64,000 bases of DNA from Aspergillus flavus (GCF_009017415.1 NC_092409.1:992001-1056000), one strand, 5' to 3'. Shown: positions 22,345 to 34,425, counted from the first letter of the stretch. Notes: a model not told the origin generated them from the letters alone. Numbers and translations: made by a program.

Positions 22345-23156
22345 TCCTTAGCTTTGCCTTTTCCTACGACTTCCCTCCTTAGTCTTAACTTTTTGCTTAT
22401 TCTCCTCACTTATTTTCTTGACCGGTGTAATCCGAAGCCATTGCTGCGTGCCAGATCCATGTCTCAGGTAGTATTGGCTCAAGATAGATTCCAATTTCCC
22501 TAGACCTATTTTTACCCCGATAGTCTACTCCTTCATTCTAATTGAAATCATAGTAATTGTAAAGGTCTAGGTTAAGGGGCCGGGCTGATGAAGTGCGGAA
22601 TTCTATGAAAAGACTTTCGTCTCACACCCACCACGCCCAAATACGAGGATGTAGCAAATGAATGTCTCTTAGTGGTGTCCGGTGTGCCCCCGTGGGAGTG
22701 GCTAAATATCTCGGGCATGTAATGGAGTATATTAAGTGGATACATCTTCCGACTCAAAGAAACCAGCTTCGGGTATTGTGTCAATAAAATTCGCAGGAAG
22801 ATATGTGGACCCACTCCTTTTGTTTCTATTCTCATTACTTTATTGTGTACTTTCGCACCAGTGTGGAGCTCCTTTTGGAGAAATTGCTCTTTAGTGTTTA
22901 CGGAGTGCTGTTCTGCGTTTGCCCAGTGCCCCGACGCGCCCGCGAACAACAAAAGACAGAGTGAACAAAAGAAAAGAGAGAGAGAAGGCAAAGTGGGAGA
23001 GATGAAGAAAACGTTAAATCATACCTTACTAGAGAGATCGTCCAGGCTGGAAGTTATAAATGGAGGCCTTAGAAGGAAGGTTGTGTTACTCTTTCTATCC
23101 CATCCTATTCTACTATTTTATTAGTATCAGTCATATTTACGCTCTCTTCAGCACAC
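22345..23156. promoter_or_regulatory. Upstream region of first CVNH-like gene
   Basis: No gene is seen in the left part. From about 22920 to the ATG the sequence resembles the region upstream of the second copy: a shared CCCAGTGCCCCG block, an A/G-rich stretch, then TATAAA (23055-23060) followed by TGGAGGCC. This shows the duplication included the promoter. Confidence 0.5.
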
Positions 23157-23765
23157 ATGTATCACCTTTCAATTATCATTGCCCTGTACCTAGTGGCCTT
23201 GGTTGCAGGAGCCCGAGAAGAACTTACTCAGGATGAATATGATACTTTTAATCTGCATAGATATTGTTCAAAATTCACTATGGAAAACAGGCCCTCCAAT
23301 AGACAAGGGGTCACGAAGCCCGTGTTGGAGGTCCACTGTCCTTTTTCGGACGGCACCAAAGCCCTGACAAACGTCGCAAGGTTACCTTTGGACTGGTGTC
23401 TAGGTTGGAATACGACAAGCCTTAAGCCTCAAAAGATGTATGTAAAGTCCGCGTTATTTATTATTATCTCTAAGCGGTCTTCTTCCTTTCTGGTTTGCTA
23501 GATGCGTTAACTAATAGTCCCAGGGGAATGGCCTCATTACGGGGTCTGTGTCATAGCTGGCGTTATGATCGGATTCCTGGAGATGACTATCAATTCCGAA
23601 TCCGGGCTGACTGTCAAAATGGTGTTCCAAATCAGGTATCATTTTACTATGGTAAATTATCCCCACAAAGGCTAGACAGCTTCACAACTGATAGGTCTTG
23701 TAGCTGGTCTGATAAAACACGATCGAGACACTGGCCGCATAGGTTGTTTTGACCAATGGGTTTAA
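23157..23765 (+). CDS. Small secreted cyanovirin-N-like protein, copy 1 (156 aa)
   Basis: Exons 23157-23437, 23524-23651 and 23704-23765, with intron phases and positions identical to copy 2. A signal peptide covers about residues 1-18 (MYHLSIIIALYLVALVAG). The six mature Cys align with copy 2, as do the blocks WCLGWN, FRIRADC, NQVSFY and IGCFDQW. The pattern C-(about 28)-LEVHC-(about 20)-L-x-x-C-L-G-W-N, repeated in weaker form in the second half, resembles the CVNH fold (cyanovirin-N homology), a carbohydrate-binding domain found in fungi. That match is by eye and tentative. The third exon is supported because it aligns between the copies although each lies after an intron. Confidence 0.72.
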
Positions 23766-24691
23766 TGCGGTGTAGTACTTGGCTATTGTATCTCTATGTT
23801 CAAGGTTGGTTCCTCGTGCTCAGTGGTCTATCTGGGCTAGGTTATACAGGCCTAGTTCATTGTGGTTTTTGGCTTGTGGTACTCGGCTTGGAATGAATCA
23901 GTTAAATGTGTGTATCTAACACAATGCTAGTAAAGGAATGGCATTGTTTTACTCCGCGTATGGTACTGATTGTATTGATCATTCAGCTTGAAATATGCAG
24001 CAAGGAACTACACCCAACGGTCAGTAGATGATCCAGGTTTCTAGACGGACAATGACCGCGGCCCTGCACCACCGAACGCCAATTGGACAATTTCACCTGA
24101 CAGCTGCTCCAATTTAAGATTGTTATGACTGACCAAATCTTGTTCATCGTATGCCATTATATGCCCGACTCATGAGGAGGATATATCTATGCAGGTACAG
24201 ATAACGTGGAGTTGCTTTTCAGAGCTGATGGCGATATCTTCTTCCACAAAATTAAACACCCAACTTTGAGTCGACCATGTTGTCTACCAACGGTTTAGAC
24301 TTTAAATCATTCTAGGATATGCAGAATACACCTGTTTGAACGGCTTAAGCTGTTTTAATTACTTACTCTAGAGTCTATAGTCTGTTTAAGTTTATTGGTC
24401 TACTTCGTTTACTTGGTCTACTTTTATAGTCGGGCAGCTCGAGGCGGCCCAGTTCCTTAAAAGCTCAAGATTTTAGGGTTTGACCCAGTGCCCCGGCGCC
24501 CCGGTGCGCCCGTAAGCAACAAAAAGAAAGAGACAAAGAAAGAAAATATTATGATATTTCTCACCAGAAAGCTTGTCTAGGCGGGATATTATAAACGGAG
24601 GCCCTTGCACTGGAAAGAATGTTATATTTCTTTCCATTCTACTGTCCTCAAGAGTCAACATTATTGACATCTTATACTTTTCTCGGCACAG
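23766..24691. promoter_or_regulatory. Spacer between CVNH-like copies
   Basis: No gene is seen. The right-hand 200 bases (about 24482-24691) match the promoter of copy 1, including CCCAGTGCCCCG, a TATAAA near 24589 and GGAGGCC. AT-rich sequence around 24260-24430 holds repeated GGTCTACTT-like words. Confidence 0.45.
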
Positions 24692-25307
24692 ATGGATCGC
24701 ATTTCAATTATTGCCCTATACCTGGTGGCCTTGGCCGCAGGATTCCAAACAACACGTACCCCCGAGGAACTGGCAACCCAACTCGTCCATAGACATTGTC
24801 AAAACCTGAGGATCGAAAGCATTCACATCGGCGACGTTATTGGCATGACAGGCATTATTGCGGCCGACTGCGACAAGAGGTTACCGGGCGGCCGATGGGA
24901 GAAACGCGATACAAGACTGTGGGCGGACGATTGTCTTGGTTGGAATTATACACGACCGGAAGGCTTTACAGCTGAGCCATAGTAAGTGCAGTCCTCATTA
25001 TATTATCTCCAGGTGTTATTCTTTCTTTCTGGCTTACTATATATGATAACTAATCGACCCAGTGGGAGGGGGGGCCAAAGAGGTGGATGTCGTGATTGGG
25101 TATATGAACAGATAGGCGACTTTCAATTCCGTATCCGGGCGAATTGTGCGCATGCCTTTCCACGACAGGTATCCTTTTATCAGCGTAAGTATCCCCTATA
25201 AAAGCTGGGCAGTTTGATAGCTGATAGTCCTTTTAGCTGGTCTGCTAGAGGTTGACCTGGAGGGCGGCCACCTAGGTTGTTTGGGGGTCTGGCGTAAGGG
25301 ATACTGA
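24692..25307 (+). CDS. Small secreted cyanovirin-N-like protein, copy 2 (160 aa)
   Basis: Exons 24692-24981, 25063-25184 and 25237-25307; both introns are GT-AG and match those of copy 1 in place and phase. The signal peptide is MDRISIIALYLVALAAG. The mature part keeps the motif order of CVNH proteins better than copy 1: GIIAADC, then RLWADDCLGWN, GGCRDWV, FQFRIRANC and LGCLGVW. This is a tandem duplicate, 1.5 kb from copy 1, with clear divergence (roughly a third of residues identical by eye) but no break. CVNH domains bind mannose-rich glycans in several families. A role against microbes or at the cell surface is only a guess. Confidence 0.74.
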
Positions 25308-26020
25308 GGCAATGGCCTTAACGATAGTCTAAATAGACCACTCGGTCAAGCTCTTTAGGCTATTTAGGCAGGTAGCGGTAGTTTAGGTGGTACAGGGACC
25401 TATGAAGCCTGCGCTGGACTAGGGGGAAGAAGGGGTTAGGCTTAGGGATCAAAGCCTGGCTTGGGACCTGGTGTGGGAGGTTGGAACCTAATAGGGAGTC
25501 CAAGCAATCTGAGCAGTCTAAGTAATCCGGTGATTTTAATTAGTGATTGGTAGACAATATAGTGGGACCCCAAAAACAGATCTAATTGGCTAGATGATAG
25601 TGCGTTGCTGTTGGTAAAGTTGGTTAAAATCATCGGTTGACCTTAAGCTAGATTTAGTCTGCCGTAGTAGATATACAGAGTGCTGTGCATGTTATGGGAG
25701 GTCAAGAATTACACAACGGAGGAGAGTAGAAGGATGCGGGACCGGTCGGAGGTAGAATCAAGCAACATAGGCAACATAATCAATCTAATCAAGAAGTTCA
25801 ACCAACTTCTACTTCTACCAGATATTAATGGAATAATATTCATACGGAGTAACGGAGTATACCTGAGGGGACCTCCTGCGGAGCGCCTATATCAGGACTT
25901 CTGCCTCGGGCTGCCAGGCATCGAGCCAGCTCAGTCACGGGACCCAACAACAACCATTTACAAAAGTCCTCTTTATTTCATTGGAACCTTTGAACATGAA
26001 CATATTTTGGCACGACCAGA
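25308..26020. other. Intergenic, repeat-like, no gene
   Basis: It holds no gene I can support. The words CTATTTAGGC and GTCTAAATAGACC recur and suggest old mobile-element debris, but I could not identify an element. ACGGAGTAACGGAGTA lies at about 25845-25860. Confidence 0.35.
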
Positions 26021-26133
26021 ACACACGACCATGGGGTTAGAGAACAGGGCTTCCTGTCCGCTCAACCGCACTTGAGCCACACGCCGGGAGGTTTAGTTGG
26101 GCGGGTGACCACCAGCGACTCCCTCTTGTTATA
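26021..26133 (+). pseudogene. 5S rRNA pseudogene
   Basis: It aligns over its full length with the two good 5S genes in this window, but has about 15 changes, a shortened GTGTGG region, a shifted GGTTTAG and an altered 3' end (CTCTTGTTATAACT), so helix I cannot form properly. It also lacks the T run after the gene. It is most likely non-functional. Confidence 0.7.
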
Positions 26134-27111
26134 ACTTATACGTTTTTTATCACACTGATATCCTCTACTAGCTTAGTCTAGATCTCAAAGGCTGATAGAT
26201 GCATCTCTACTGAAAAACCCCGCGAGTTGCAAACTTGCAACTGAATGAGCCAAGGCAATCTGTTCAACGGGGTTTCCCATATAGCGTAATATGTCTCTGA
26301 TTGGTTAAGCCCTCACCGTCCTTGCTTAGTCAAGAGAGATTACCATTTTAGGCAATATAGAGCTTTGAAGTATGTATCCCTATTATTCGCGTGACTTGGC
26401 TTAAATAGTCAGGATCGATATTCAATTAAGATATTCGGTAACCCATGGCATGGAAATTTGTATAGGCCATCCAGGTCATATGTCAAACCCTCATATATTC
26501 GGGGTTAAGTGAACATTCGTATGGGCATCCAAATTGGCCTCCGGGTTAGGTTATAATACGCGAGGTGGTTCACCTTCCGGGGTTGCAACTGGCCGGGTTT
26601 TACACCATCTGGTGGCAAGTGAGTACAGGAGGTCAAATCATATACCTATGCACAGTTACTCAGCTTACCCTAATCCTTCTCCAAGAGCAGCGGAGAACTG
26701 TTTCCGGAACTCACATCTCCTCTATATTAGACCCTAGGCAATATCTGCTACAGTAAATGGTAAATATGGATGTTTGACAGTCTCGTCTGTTTACTGTAGA
26801 TACTAATCGATATTTACGAAAGGTAACACCTTATCCGGACCAGAACTTCCTAACAAAAAAGAAAGAATGGTAGAGGAGTCACGAGTGCATACCTAATGCC
26901 AGCTCAGCCTGACTTCCAAAACATAGCCAGTCTCGTCACGCCTCCACTCCAAATGTTACAATGCCAGAATTCTCGCACCTCAGAGCCCCCCCCTTTCCAA
27001 GGCCATCACCTCTTTCCTTCCCATTTCCACCCACGTTGCTGCTTCTGATAACTGGCTCCAACTTTATTGATTCATCGATCAGTTACTGCTTCGCAAAGAC
27101 CCCACGGAAAG
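26134..27111. other. Intergenic; no gene seen
   Basis: AT-rich stretch without supported coding sequence. The right end probably held the promoter of the kinase-type pseudogene. Confidence 0.4.
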
Positions 27112-30100
27112 ATGTCGTTCCCCCATGATCATGGCAAACGTGCCGAGCGTGCAGCGTCTCAGAGTGCCATTCGCTGTGATCTACAGCAGGCAATTGGGGA
27201 CTGTTCTATTCCCCCGGGCACGTTTGTGTCCCGCGAAAGCCTTGAGCAGATTTGGTCCCAAGAGCGGGTCGATGAATTTATACGGCCCCTCGATCCTACC
27301 GTTCATTCATCACACGTTCCACTTATTCGGTGCAAGTTCCTACAAACTATTTCGATACTTGTGTATATGCAGTGGGACAATTGGTCTCGGTTTAATGAGA
27401 TATTTCTCTCTCATACCGACGGCTGTGGAAGGCAGGACCGCACGGATGGTAATATACCAGAATACACCTTGGAGACCCTGAAGAGCAGCACTTTCTTAGG
27501 TCCAGCGGCTGGGATAAAGTTTTTCTACGACCGATACATATTCTGTCCGATTGATATTGTGGTCGGAACCAGCATCGTCCGTTCTGAAGAATGGAAGCTC
27601 CCCTTTCTACGAGACAAATCAGCACGGCTGGGCCGTAGGGAATATGGGCATACTACGCGAGAGATGATCCCAGGGAGTCACTTGTTCGTATCAAAGGGTG
27701 TTTGCTCCCCGGTATGAGCGCCAAATTCCGATGATTCCTCCCTACTTGGAAATCTGGGAGATAGTATCGCTGACAAGAATGGTGTTATAGACTGCGGTGG
27801 TCGTCGCTCAAAAGGTATTTGCATCTAAGAGAGCCACCCGACGGGAGACTCGGAGTCTTAATATGATTCGGGATATTCTCTCTCGGCATGACCGTGTCGC
27901 TCTTCACCTCGCTATTATCACTATTGGGGACGATGTTCACATACTCACACCAATGGCGGATATGAACCTCGAGAAATTTCTTCTTTTTCAGCTGCATCAA
28001 TATGGGATAACAGAATTACTCCAGGAAGCTGCTAATCTTGCTAATGCTCTAGACTACCTGCATAACCGACTTCAGGCTGGGGATCAAGTATATTTCTATC
28101 ATAGGGACCTCAAGCCCTCCAAAATCTTAATATATTCTACACCCCTTCCTCGGAATATCATCGGGTGGGGAGATGGAAAATCACGGATTTCGATCTTTCT
28201 GTTGTCAAGAAACCAGAAGGCCATCTAGCTGTCAGGGGATTCGTGACTCGTACGACCGATCAGCAATCGTGGATACCAGGGCCTTACCAGGCACCTGAGG
28301 TTTGTGTCAACGATGGAGCAGACTTTCGAAGTAATATCTGGTCCTTCGGTTGCATCCTAGTCCGTTTGCTGTCTTCCAAGCTAGACGGGGCCCGGGGGCT
28401 TATGTGGTTAGATGAGCTCCGGTGTAAAGATGTCGACAAGGTCTCGGCCTACGAGCATGATTACTTCTACAGATGAGATCCTCCTAATCTCAACCCGCAT
28501 ATCAAAGAATGGATCAACGACCTACCTCGCCGAACTGACGGATATAACGAGGAATTTCTGAGTTGCTGCAGGGACTTTCTTCTGTCGACACTTAAGGTCG
28601 ACAAGTACGAACGATCATCTGCAGAGTCAGTCGCAAGGCAACTGCAGCAATTGACCAAACTTCTTATGCCACAGCCTGGTCCTTTATTCGACCCAGAAGT
28701 ATATCCAAATGACTCGGTGTACGATGAGTCATCGAGACATCTCCTTCACACTTCTGGAATCTCAGGCCAGGTCGTTACGGAAGACCCTACTTTCTGTGGA
28801 TACACTCCAGGCCCTCAACCAGTGACGGGATCGAAATCAGCATCTGAATGCTGTCCACACAACCCAAAACACAAAGCCCATGTGGCTCAGCCTGCAGATA
28901 GATGGGATTGGGTGGAGAAACTCCAAACCTTTGGATACAATGCCCAGGAAATAAACGAGATTCTTCTAGAGAGGGCTCGCGATGCGCCGTGGATATATAT
29001 TGAGCCTGAAAAATTTTATATCCCCCTTATGAGCACTACTCATCATATTCGTAGGTGCTGTCACTTTCTAGGAGAACGCCGTCAACAAGGATCGACATCC
29101 GACTCAATGGATACTTTGCAAACGGGCATTGACCTAGCGGTCGATAGGTATGAAACTGTGAAGGCGGTCGAGGAGCTCTGCGGTATATGTGGCATAAGTC
29201 CAAAAACTCGAATAACAACCGATTGGTTGGGCTCGGCATCGTTTACTGAAGGCAACACTGCTATGGCAGTGACATATTCGCTGCCGACTGACAAATGCCA
29301 CGAAACCAGAGCCAGCACTATTATCGGTCGAATATCTGGAGCTCTTAAGGGCTTTCAGGATGCCGCCAGTCTCTTACAATTGAAATGCCTTTGCTGTGAC
29401 TCGTTTACAGTTATTCGACACGGAGGATGGCGTAGCGAAGTGGATGGGGTAGCCGCTGGGGAGGTCGTTTCACTGGGCTTCCATCTAGTAGCTAATCTTG
29501 CTCAGGCATTGGAACAGTCAATGGGGAAAAATACACCCTCCCCGCGTCAAATTCTCTCGGCATCTAGTGCAATTCTAAGACTGATTTCTCCTGAGTTTGA
29601 GGTGGCTCATGGCAGAAGCGACATGGGAGCCTCTCTCCACCTGGGTGCGTTAGCAGTTCAATTTCTCTGTCTGGGATTCATGTCCTATGTACAAGCACAT
29701 ATTGGTCCTCTTGAACCATTTTTCTTGGATACGCCTATAAGTCGGGTGGTGTTATTGGGGCTTGATGAAGACAATAAATACCCCAAGCTGGTAGCAAAAC
29801 TTGTCGACATCACTTGCTTGGGTGATATGACTCGCGGGCCTGTTTGGATGTTCTTTAGACACCGAAATTCGGAGGGAAATCAGGCCTTCAAGAGGCCCTG
29901 TGAGCCACCGAGCGAAAGATGCGATATCATGGGCCAGATGTGTGACATATTGGATACCTGGGGGCCGGGTAATGTAGTATATCGAGGGGACGAAATGAGC
30001 TGTCCCATTGCGGTGCAAATCGGTGGCGGTTTCATCTTTTCAGATGACGATTTAAAGTGACATTGGGCCCGGGAAATCAATGAATCCACTATATTGCGGG

Positions 30101-31148
30101 ATCTTGACCCCAGAGGGCTGCTTCGCATTGGCGCGTTGGTGTCGGAAAATGACAGTTGTAGGCTTGACGAGAAAGCCTGTCGAAATGAGTCGGTCAACGT
30201 GCTTGAATATCTCGGAACAAGTACTACTTCATGGGTTAGATCACAGCGACAAATAGGGGTCCAGGCAGGTCAGCATGGCATGTGTCAGTACTCTGAGGTG
30301 TGGAATAAACAAAGAGGCATCTCGATCAAAGAGGCAGCGCTCACAAGGACTAACGAGGAGCTTCTCCAATACATGACCGAGCCTTGGGAAGTCCAGGTGA
30401 GCTACTGTACTGGAGTAGCTAGAAGGGTGCTCCTGCGAACAACTGTGGCTCATCTGTTGCGTACATTTTTCAACAGTCCTGATGAACATATTGACGAGTT
30501 TGAAAGACAACTGCGGGAGAGCTCGCGCAGCGTGCAAGCCATTCACAGCTGGATCAAAGGCCTTCCACAAAAGTCCGGCCAGCAGATCTTGGGCATTATC
30601 CGTACTATTCTCAATACTCTCAAGCCCACGGGGCTGGATCCAACAGGAAAATATCTCTGTGTTGCTTGGCCCTTCGACGGAGATACCACACGTTGTTTGA
30701 AGGTGCCTCTTGGGGTCGGAACTCCTGGGTTAAAATCCTTGAGGATTCACATGATACTGCCACTTTTGCATATATCACTATGGAATGTCTCGAGGCAAAG
30801 CATGTCCAATGCAAGGCGGCTCGAGAAGCCCGCCATGAAGACATATGCTTGCTCGAAACAACTGTTACTAGAGCAGTACGTGACAGGCCAGATCCCTGGT
30901 CATTGAAACACGAAGAAGTATACTTCTTTGCCAAGTTGGACAGTTCATTTTGGGTCAAGGTACAAAGAGAACACAAAGATGGGCCAGCAAGTCTCGTTGA
31001 GATGATGCCTTTGGATAATTTATCTCATGATCTCCGGCAGTGGTTCAGGAGCCAGGAAAAACAGCAACAAGGCCGTTTGCGAGAATGCCCTAAGGCTCAA
31101 GATGAGAGCGAAACGGTGTATGTTTCTTCGGCCCGAAGAAATCATTAG
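27112..31148 (+). pseudogene. Decayed large protein with Ser/Thr kinase-like domain
   Basis: A once about 1,300-codon gene. Exon 1 is 27112-27711 and a GT-AG intron spans 27712-27790; the frame then continues with a kinase fold. Four lesions break it: a frame shift near 28161 (about 5 extra bases, between PRNIIG and RWKITDF), TGA at 28474-28476, TGA at 30058-30060 and a frame shift near 30700. The kinase text includes VVVAQKVF, YFYHRDLKPSKILI, DFDLS, QAPEV and NIWSFGCILVRLL. The catalytic-loop Asn is Lys (DLKPSK) and the DFG Gly is Asp, so even a repaired copy would look inactive. The N-terminal 200 residues and about 850 C-terminal residues match no family I know. Such Aspergillus kinase-fold proteins are often members of large variable families. 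Confidence 0.75.
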
Positions 31149-31586
31149 TTCTTCTCAATACTGTCTCAATGTTTGGGTCTGCGAAAGCTGCTAGGTGGTG
31201 TATAGGCCAATGCGATGCGCAGAGTTTATCTGGTCGTTAATATGATCTGCTACACTCTGCTCGTCCCAGTATCTATTTCGGCAATCCCTTCATGTCACTG
31301 CAGAGGAACGACTGGTCCGGAATGAGGGTTCTTCCGGCCGCGAGGATAGTCATCAATTCATTGAACCTGAATCTATGATAGAGCCCCCTTCCTACCGTCG
31401 GCAATATACATGTACATTTGTAATGATTCGTTATGACAAATTTGTCCCATTTTCTTCCTGGAGAGGCCTAATTAAGAAGGTCAGAGAGCCTGCAATGTCG
31501 AATCTAGAGACTGCTATGCTCAACTCTCATCTTAACCCTCGCCATCAACCCATACAACCATCTTACAGCAAACAGACCAGTTCACG
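31149..31586. other. Intergenic; no gene seen
   Basis: No supported gene between two pseudogenes. Confidence 0.4.
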
Positions 31587-32633
31587 ATGAAACAGTGGCA
31601 GGTCAAACTCGCACGGGGAGCCGATTTTCTACAACCCACAAACATCACTACCGCACAATTGGGGGAATACAGAGGCCCATCGAGATTCCACGCGGCATCC
31701 CTGAACTGCCGCGACATTATGATTGTAAGCATGACGAGCTCTCTGACGGGGTAAGCAGCGAACTCACAAAGCGGGGAATAGGGCACGTACTTTTGGGATA
31801 CCAAGCATGGAATCGTTGATGTATGAGTTACTCGTCCAGTTCTCCGTCTGTTGTGATTCTCTTTTGGAGACATGCTAATCTCCCGGGATGGGGAGGAAGT
31901 AGTGAAATCAAAACCCAAGGTGACACGTTCTGTCATCGGTCACCTTGTCTCTCCTATCTTCCATCTCATTCACCATGCCGGATCCGTGCAGCCAGGAGAC
32001 CTCTCCTTCTAGCTAGGCTCTACCTACGACGGCGTCGTCCGGCAATATGCGTTTAACGAACAAGCTTGTGTGGAAATTCCCTCCAATCTGAGTTACCGTG
32101 AGGCTGCAGCGCTCCCATGTGCGGTAGTCACAGCATGGAATGCACTCTACAAAGGCCCCATAAAATGCTGCCGGGTGATACCGTTCCAATTCAGAGCACT
32201 GGGGGCATCAACATTTTTGCGCTGCAATTCGCCAATATGGGGGGCACCCAAGTCATCGCAACGACTGGCAATGCTGAAAAGGCAGCTAAACTCAAGGCTG
32301 AAGGGGCTGATCATGTCATCACCTACAAAGAGGACCCACGATACGGAGGAACGGCGAAGGAAGTCTCGGACCGGGGTCCGTGGGCAGACTTCGTCACTGA
32401 GATTGGTGGGCGCTAGCACTATGACGCGGTTTATGCCACCAGTGACTATTGATGGGCAGATTGCCGTCATTGGCAGTCGAGCGGATGTCCAGGAGAGTCC
32501 ATATGCCGGCCTTCATACCACGTCAACCATGATCATTCGCGGGGTTTTGGTGGGCAGTAGGCAGCTGAATGACGCGATAAACACAGCTATCAAAATTAAC
32601 AACCTGCATCCGGTCATTGAATCAAGAGTCTGA
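31587..32633 (+). pseudogene. Zinc-type alcohol dehydrogenase/quinone reductase (MDR) relic
   Basis: Pieces of one MDR protein appear in order but in several frames: MKQWQVKLARGADFLQPTN and RFHAASLNCRDIMI at the start, then a lost middle. GSTYDGVVRQYAFNEQ and EIPSNLSYREAAALPCAVVT follow, after an in-frame TAG near 32008. A frame change then leads to the nucleotide-binding part (INIFALQFANMGGTQVIATT, GADHVITYKEDPRYG), and another to GQIAVIGSRADVQESPYAGL and NNLHPVIESRV. At least three lesions and a deletion make it non-functional. Intact relatives are about 340 aa NAD(P)-dependent reductases. Confidence 0.82.
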
Positions 32634-32939
32634 ACATTCTCTGGTCTCCCCAGGATTTTGTCAAGCGTGATAATTTAGGAAAAGTGGGTGGTGGATCTCG
32701 ATTGAGGTTTGAGGTGTGTTCAACCTTAGCGATCATTCACCTGAGATACAGGATCAACGGGCCTGGGCAGATTTAGGTGGGTGAGCTGGCGCGGCCAAAG
32801 GTGATAGCTCAGCTCATCAATTTGACACTAACCTCACGCCACGAGAGGTAATAGGTATGCAAACATGAAGCTCCCTCAGTATCTACAAAACAGATGTTCA
32901 CATTATACTATATAGCTTCAGTACCTTAGAACATCTAGT
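32634..32939. other. Upstream region of 5S rRNA gene
   Basis: No gene. A TATATAG at about 32909-32915 lies roughly 30 bp upstream of the 5S start, the usual spacing for fungal 5S promoters. Confidence 0.45.
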
Positions 32940-33058
32940 ACATACGACCATAGGGTGTGGAAAACAGGGCTTCCCGTCCGCTCAGCCGTACTTAAGCCAC
33001 ACGCCGGGAGGTTAGTAGTTGGGTGGGTGACCACCAGCGAATCCCTCCTGTTGTATGT
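32940..33058 (+). rRNA. 5S ribosomal RNA
   Basis: A 119-nt sequence starting ACATACGACCATAGGGTGTG and ending TTGTTGTATGT, so the two ends pair as helix I. The internal control region and loop sequences GTTGGGTGGGTGACCACCAG match Eurotiales 5S rRNA. A T run follows (33058-33062) as RNA polymerase III terminator, and a TATA-like box lies about 30 bp upstream. Dispersed single 5S genes are normal in filamentous ascomycetes. Confidence 0.95.
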
Positions 33059-33262
33059 TTTTGGGCTCTATTATTTTTGCTTTTGTCTATAAGGTCGTCG
33101 TGATGGACACCAAGAATCAATCAACCAGGTGGTGGCAGACAAGGAGCCACAAAGTTTAAAATACGAGGTGAGAAAGGTATATCTTTCTCTGCCATCCCTT
33201 GCCAAACCTCAGTTTGTACCCTGTAAGTGCATTTCAGAAAGACTATTGCTACAATACACCCA

Positions 33263-34425
33263 ATGGCTCATCCACTGCCCAGGTCAATGAAAGCATGGAC
33301 GTTCACTCGAGCAGGTTCCGCTGAACAAGTCCTCCAACTATCTCAGCAGCATCCCATTCCCACCTTAAGGACCAACACCGATGTCCTCATCCGCATAACC
33401 CACGTGTCCCTACACCCCGGCACAACCATAATGATGAATCTCGCTCCATCCATCTTTCGAAACACACCTTGCATTGCAGAAACAGACTTCTCGGGACTGA
33501 TCATCTCAGCCGGCAAAGGAGTCCCAGTGACCCCCAGCCCAGACAATGAGCACCGGTGCTTCCCGCCCGGAACGCCCGTATTCGGATCCATTCCGGTCGG
33601 GCAACATCTAAAAGGTGCCGGAGCCTTGGCAGAATATCTGGTTGTGGACATGAATTGCATAGCCCGCAAACCAGCCAATGTCTCATTCGCGCAGGCTGCG
33701 GGTTTACCCGTTTCGGGCACAACTGCCCTAACACTCATGGATGCGGCGGATATCCGTCCCGCTGATCGGGTGCTCATTAATGCTCCATGTGGGGGGGATC
33801 GGACACCTTGTCACGCAGCTTGTTTCTCATATCGTGGCTGAGGAGGGGCATATTGTAGGTAGGTGCTCTGCTGCTTCTTTTGATGTGGCGAAAACGCTCG
33901 GTTGCCATGATGTTGTGTCATACAATAATTCCGGTGAGTCGTCTACCGCTACGGACATGGAGGTATATGGAGAACAACCATTCGATAAGATCATCGATGC
34001 CCGTGGATCTCAGGCTCTGTGGTATTCTTCACCTGCAATTCTGAAGTCTGGCGCGGATAACTCGTATACATCGGTTGGACCGGTGCTCGAATCTTATACT
34101 TACTTGAGCATGTTTGCATGTCTCCTAAAAATGGGATTCAATAGATTCTTGCCTGTCTGGGCGGGTGGAGTAGATCGAAAGTACCGACAGGTTACAGCTA
34201 TGGTTAATCCGGACAAGCTTGAGAGACTGAGAAAGCTATGTGAGGCGGGTCAATTGGGTGTCTTGATCGGAGATACATGGTCGTTCGAGGATGCTGTTCA
34301 GGTAGGTCATGACCTTTATTAGACGGATTGACGGGCTAAGATGAAGAAAACAGGCATTCCGCGTTATGGCCAGCCGGCATGCAAGGGGAAAACTGGTGAT
34401 ATGTGTTGCGGAGCCGTCTGCTTAG
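33263..34425 (+). pseudogene. Quinone-oxidoreductase-like MDR gene with one frame shift
   Basis: Coding sequence runs from ATG at 33263 to 34301, then a 52-nt GT-AG intron (34302-34353) and a last exon to TAG at 34425. It encodes about 370 aa of a medium-chain dehydrogenase: an N-terminal GroES-like fold (FGSIPVGQHLKGAGALAEYL, KPANVSFAQAAGLPVSGTTA) and a nucleotide-binding part (NAPCGG then IGHLVTQLVSHIV). The only break is at 33791-33797, a run of seven G where six would keep the frame through the CGGxGxx turn. Everything else looks under constraint. It is therefore either a very young pseudogene or a sequencing/assembly error in a homopolymer, in which case the gene is intact. No zinc-ligand set is visible, so it would be a zinc-free reductase. 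Confidence 0.72.

Noticed and set aside
25845..25860. ACGGAGTAACGGAGTA resembling the cluster motif
   Set aside because: It has A before CGG, lies far from the cluster, and this type of ACGGAGTA word seems scattered elsewhere in the window.
27112..31148. RIP as the cause of the stop codons in the kinase pseudogene
   Set aside because: The stops are TGA, not the TAA/TAG favoured by CpA to TpA changes, and the rest of the gene is not AT-biased.
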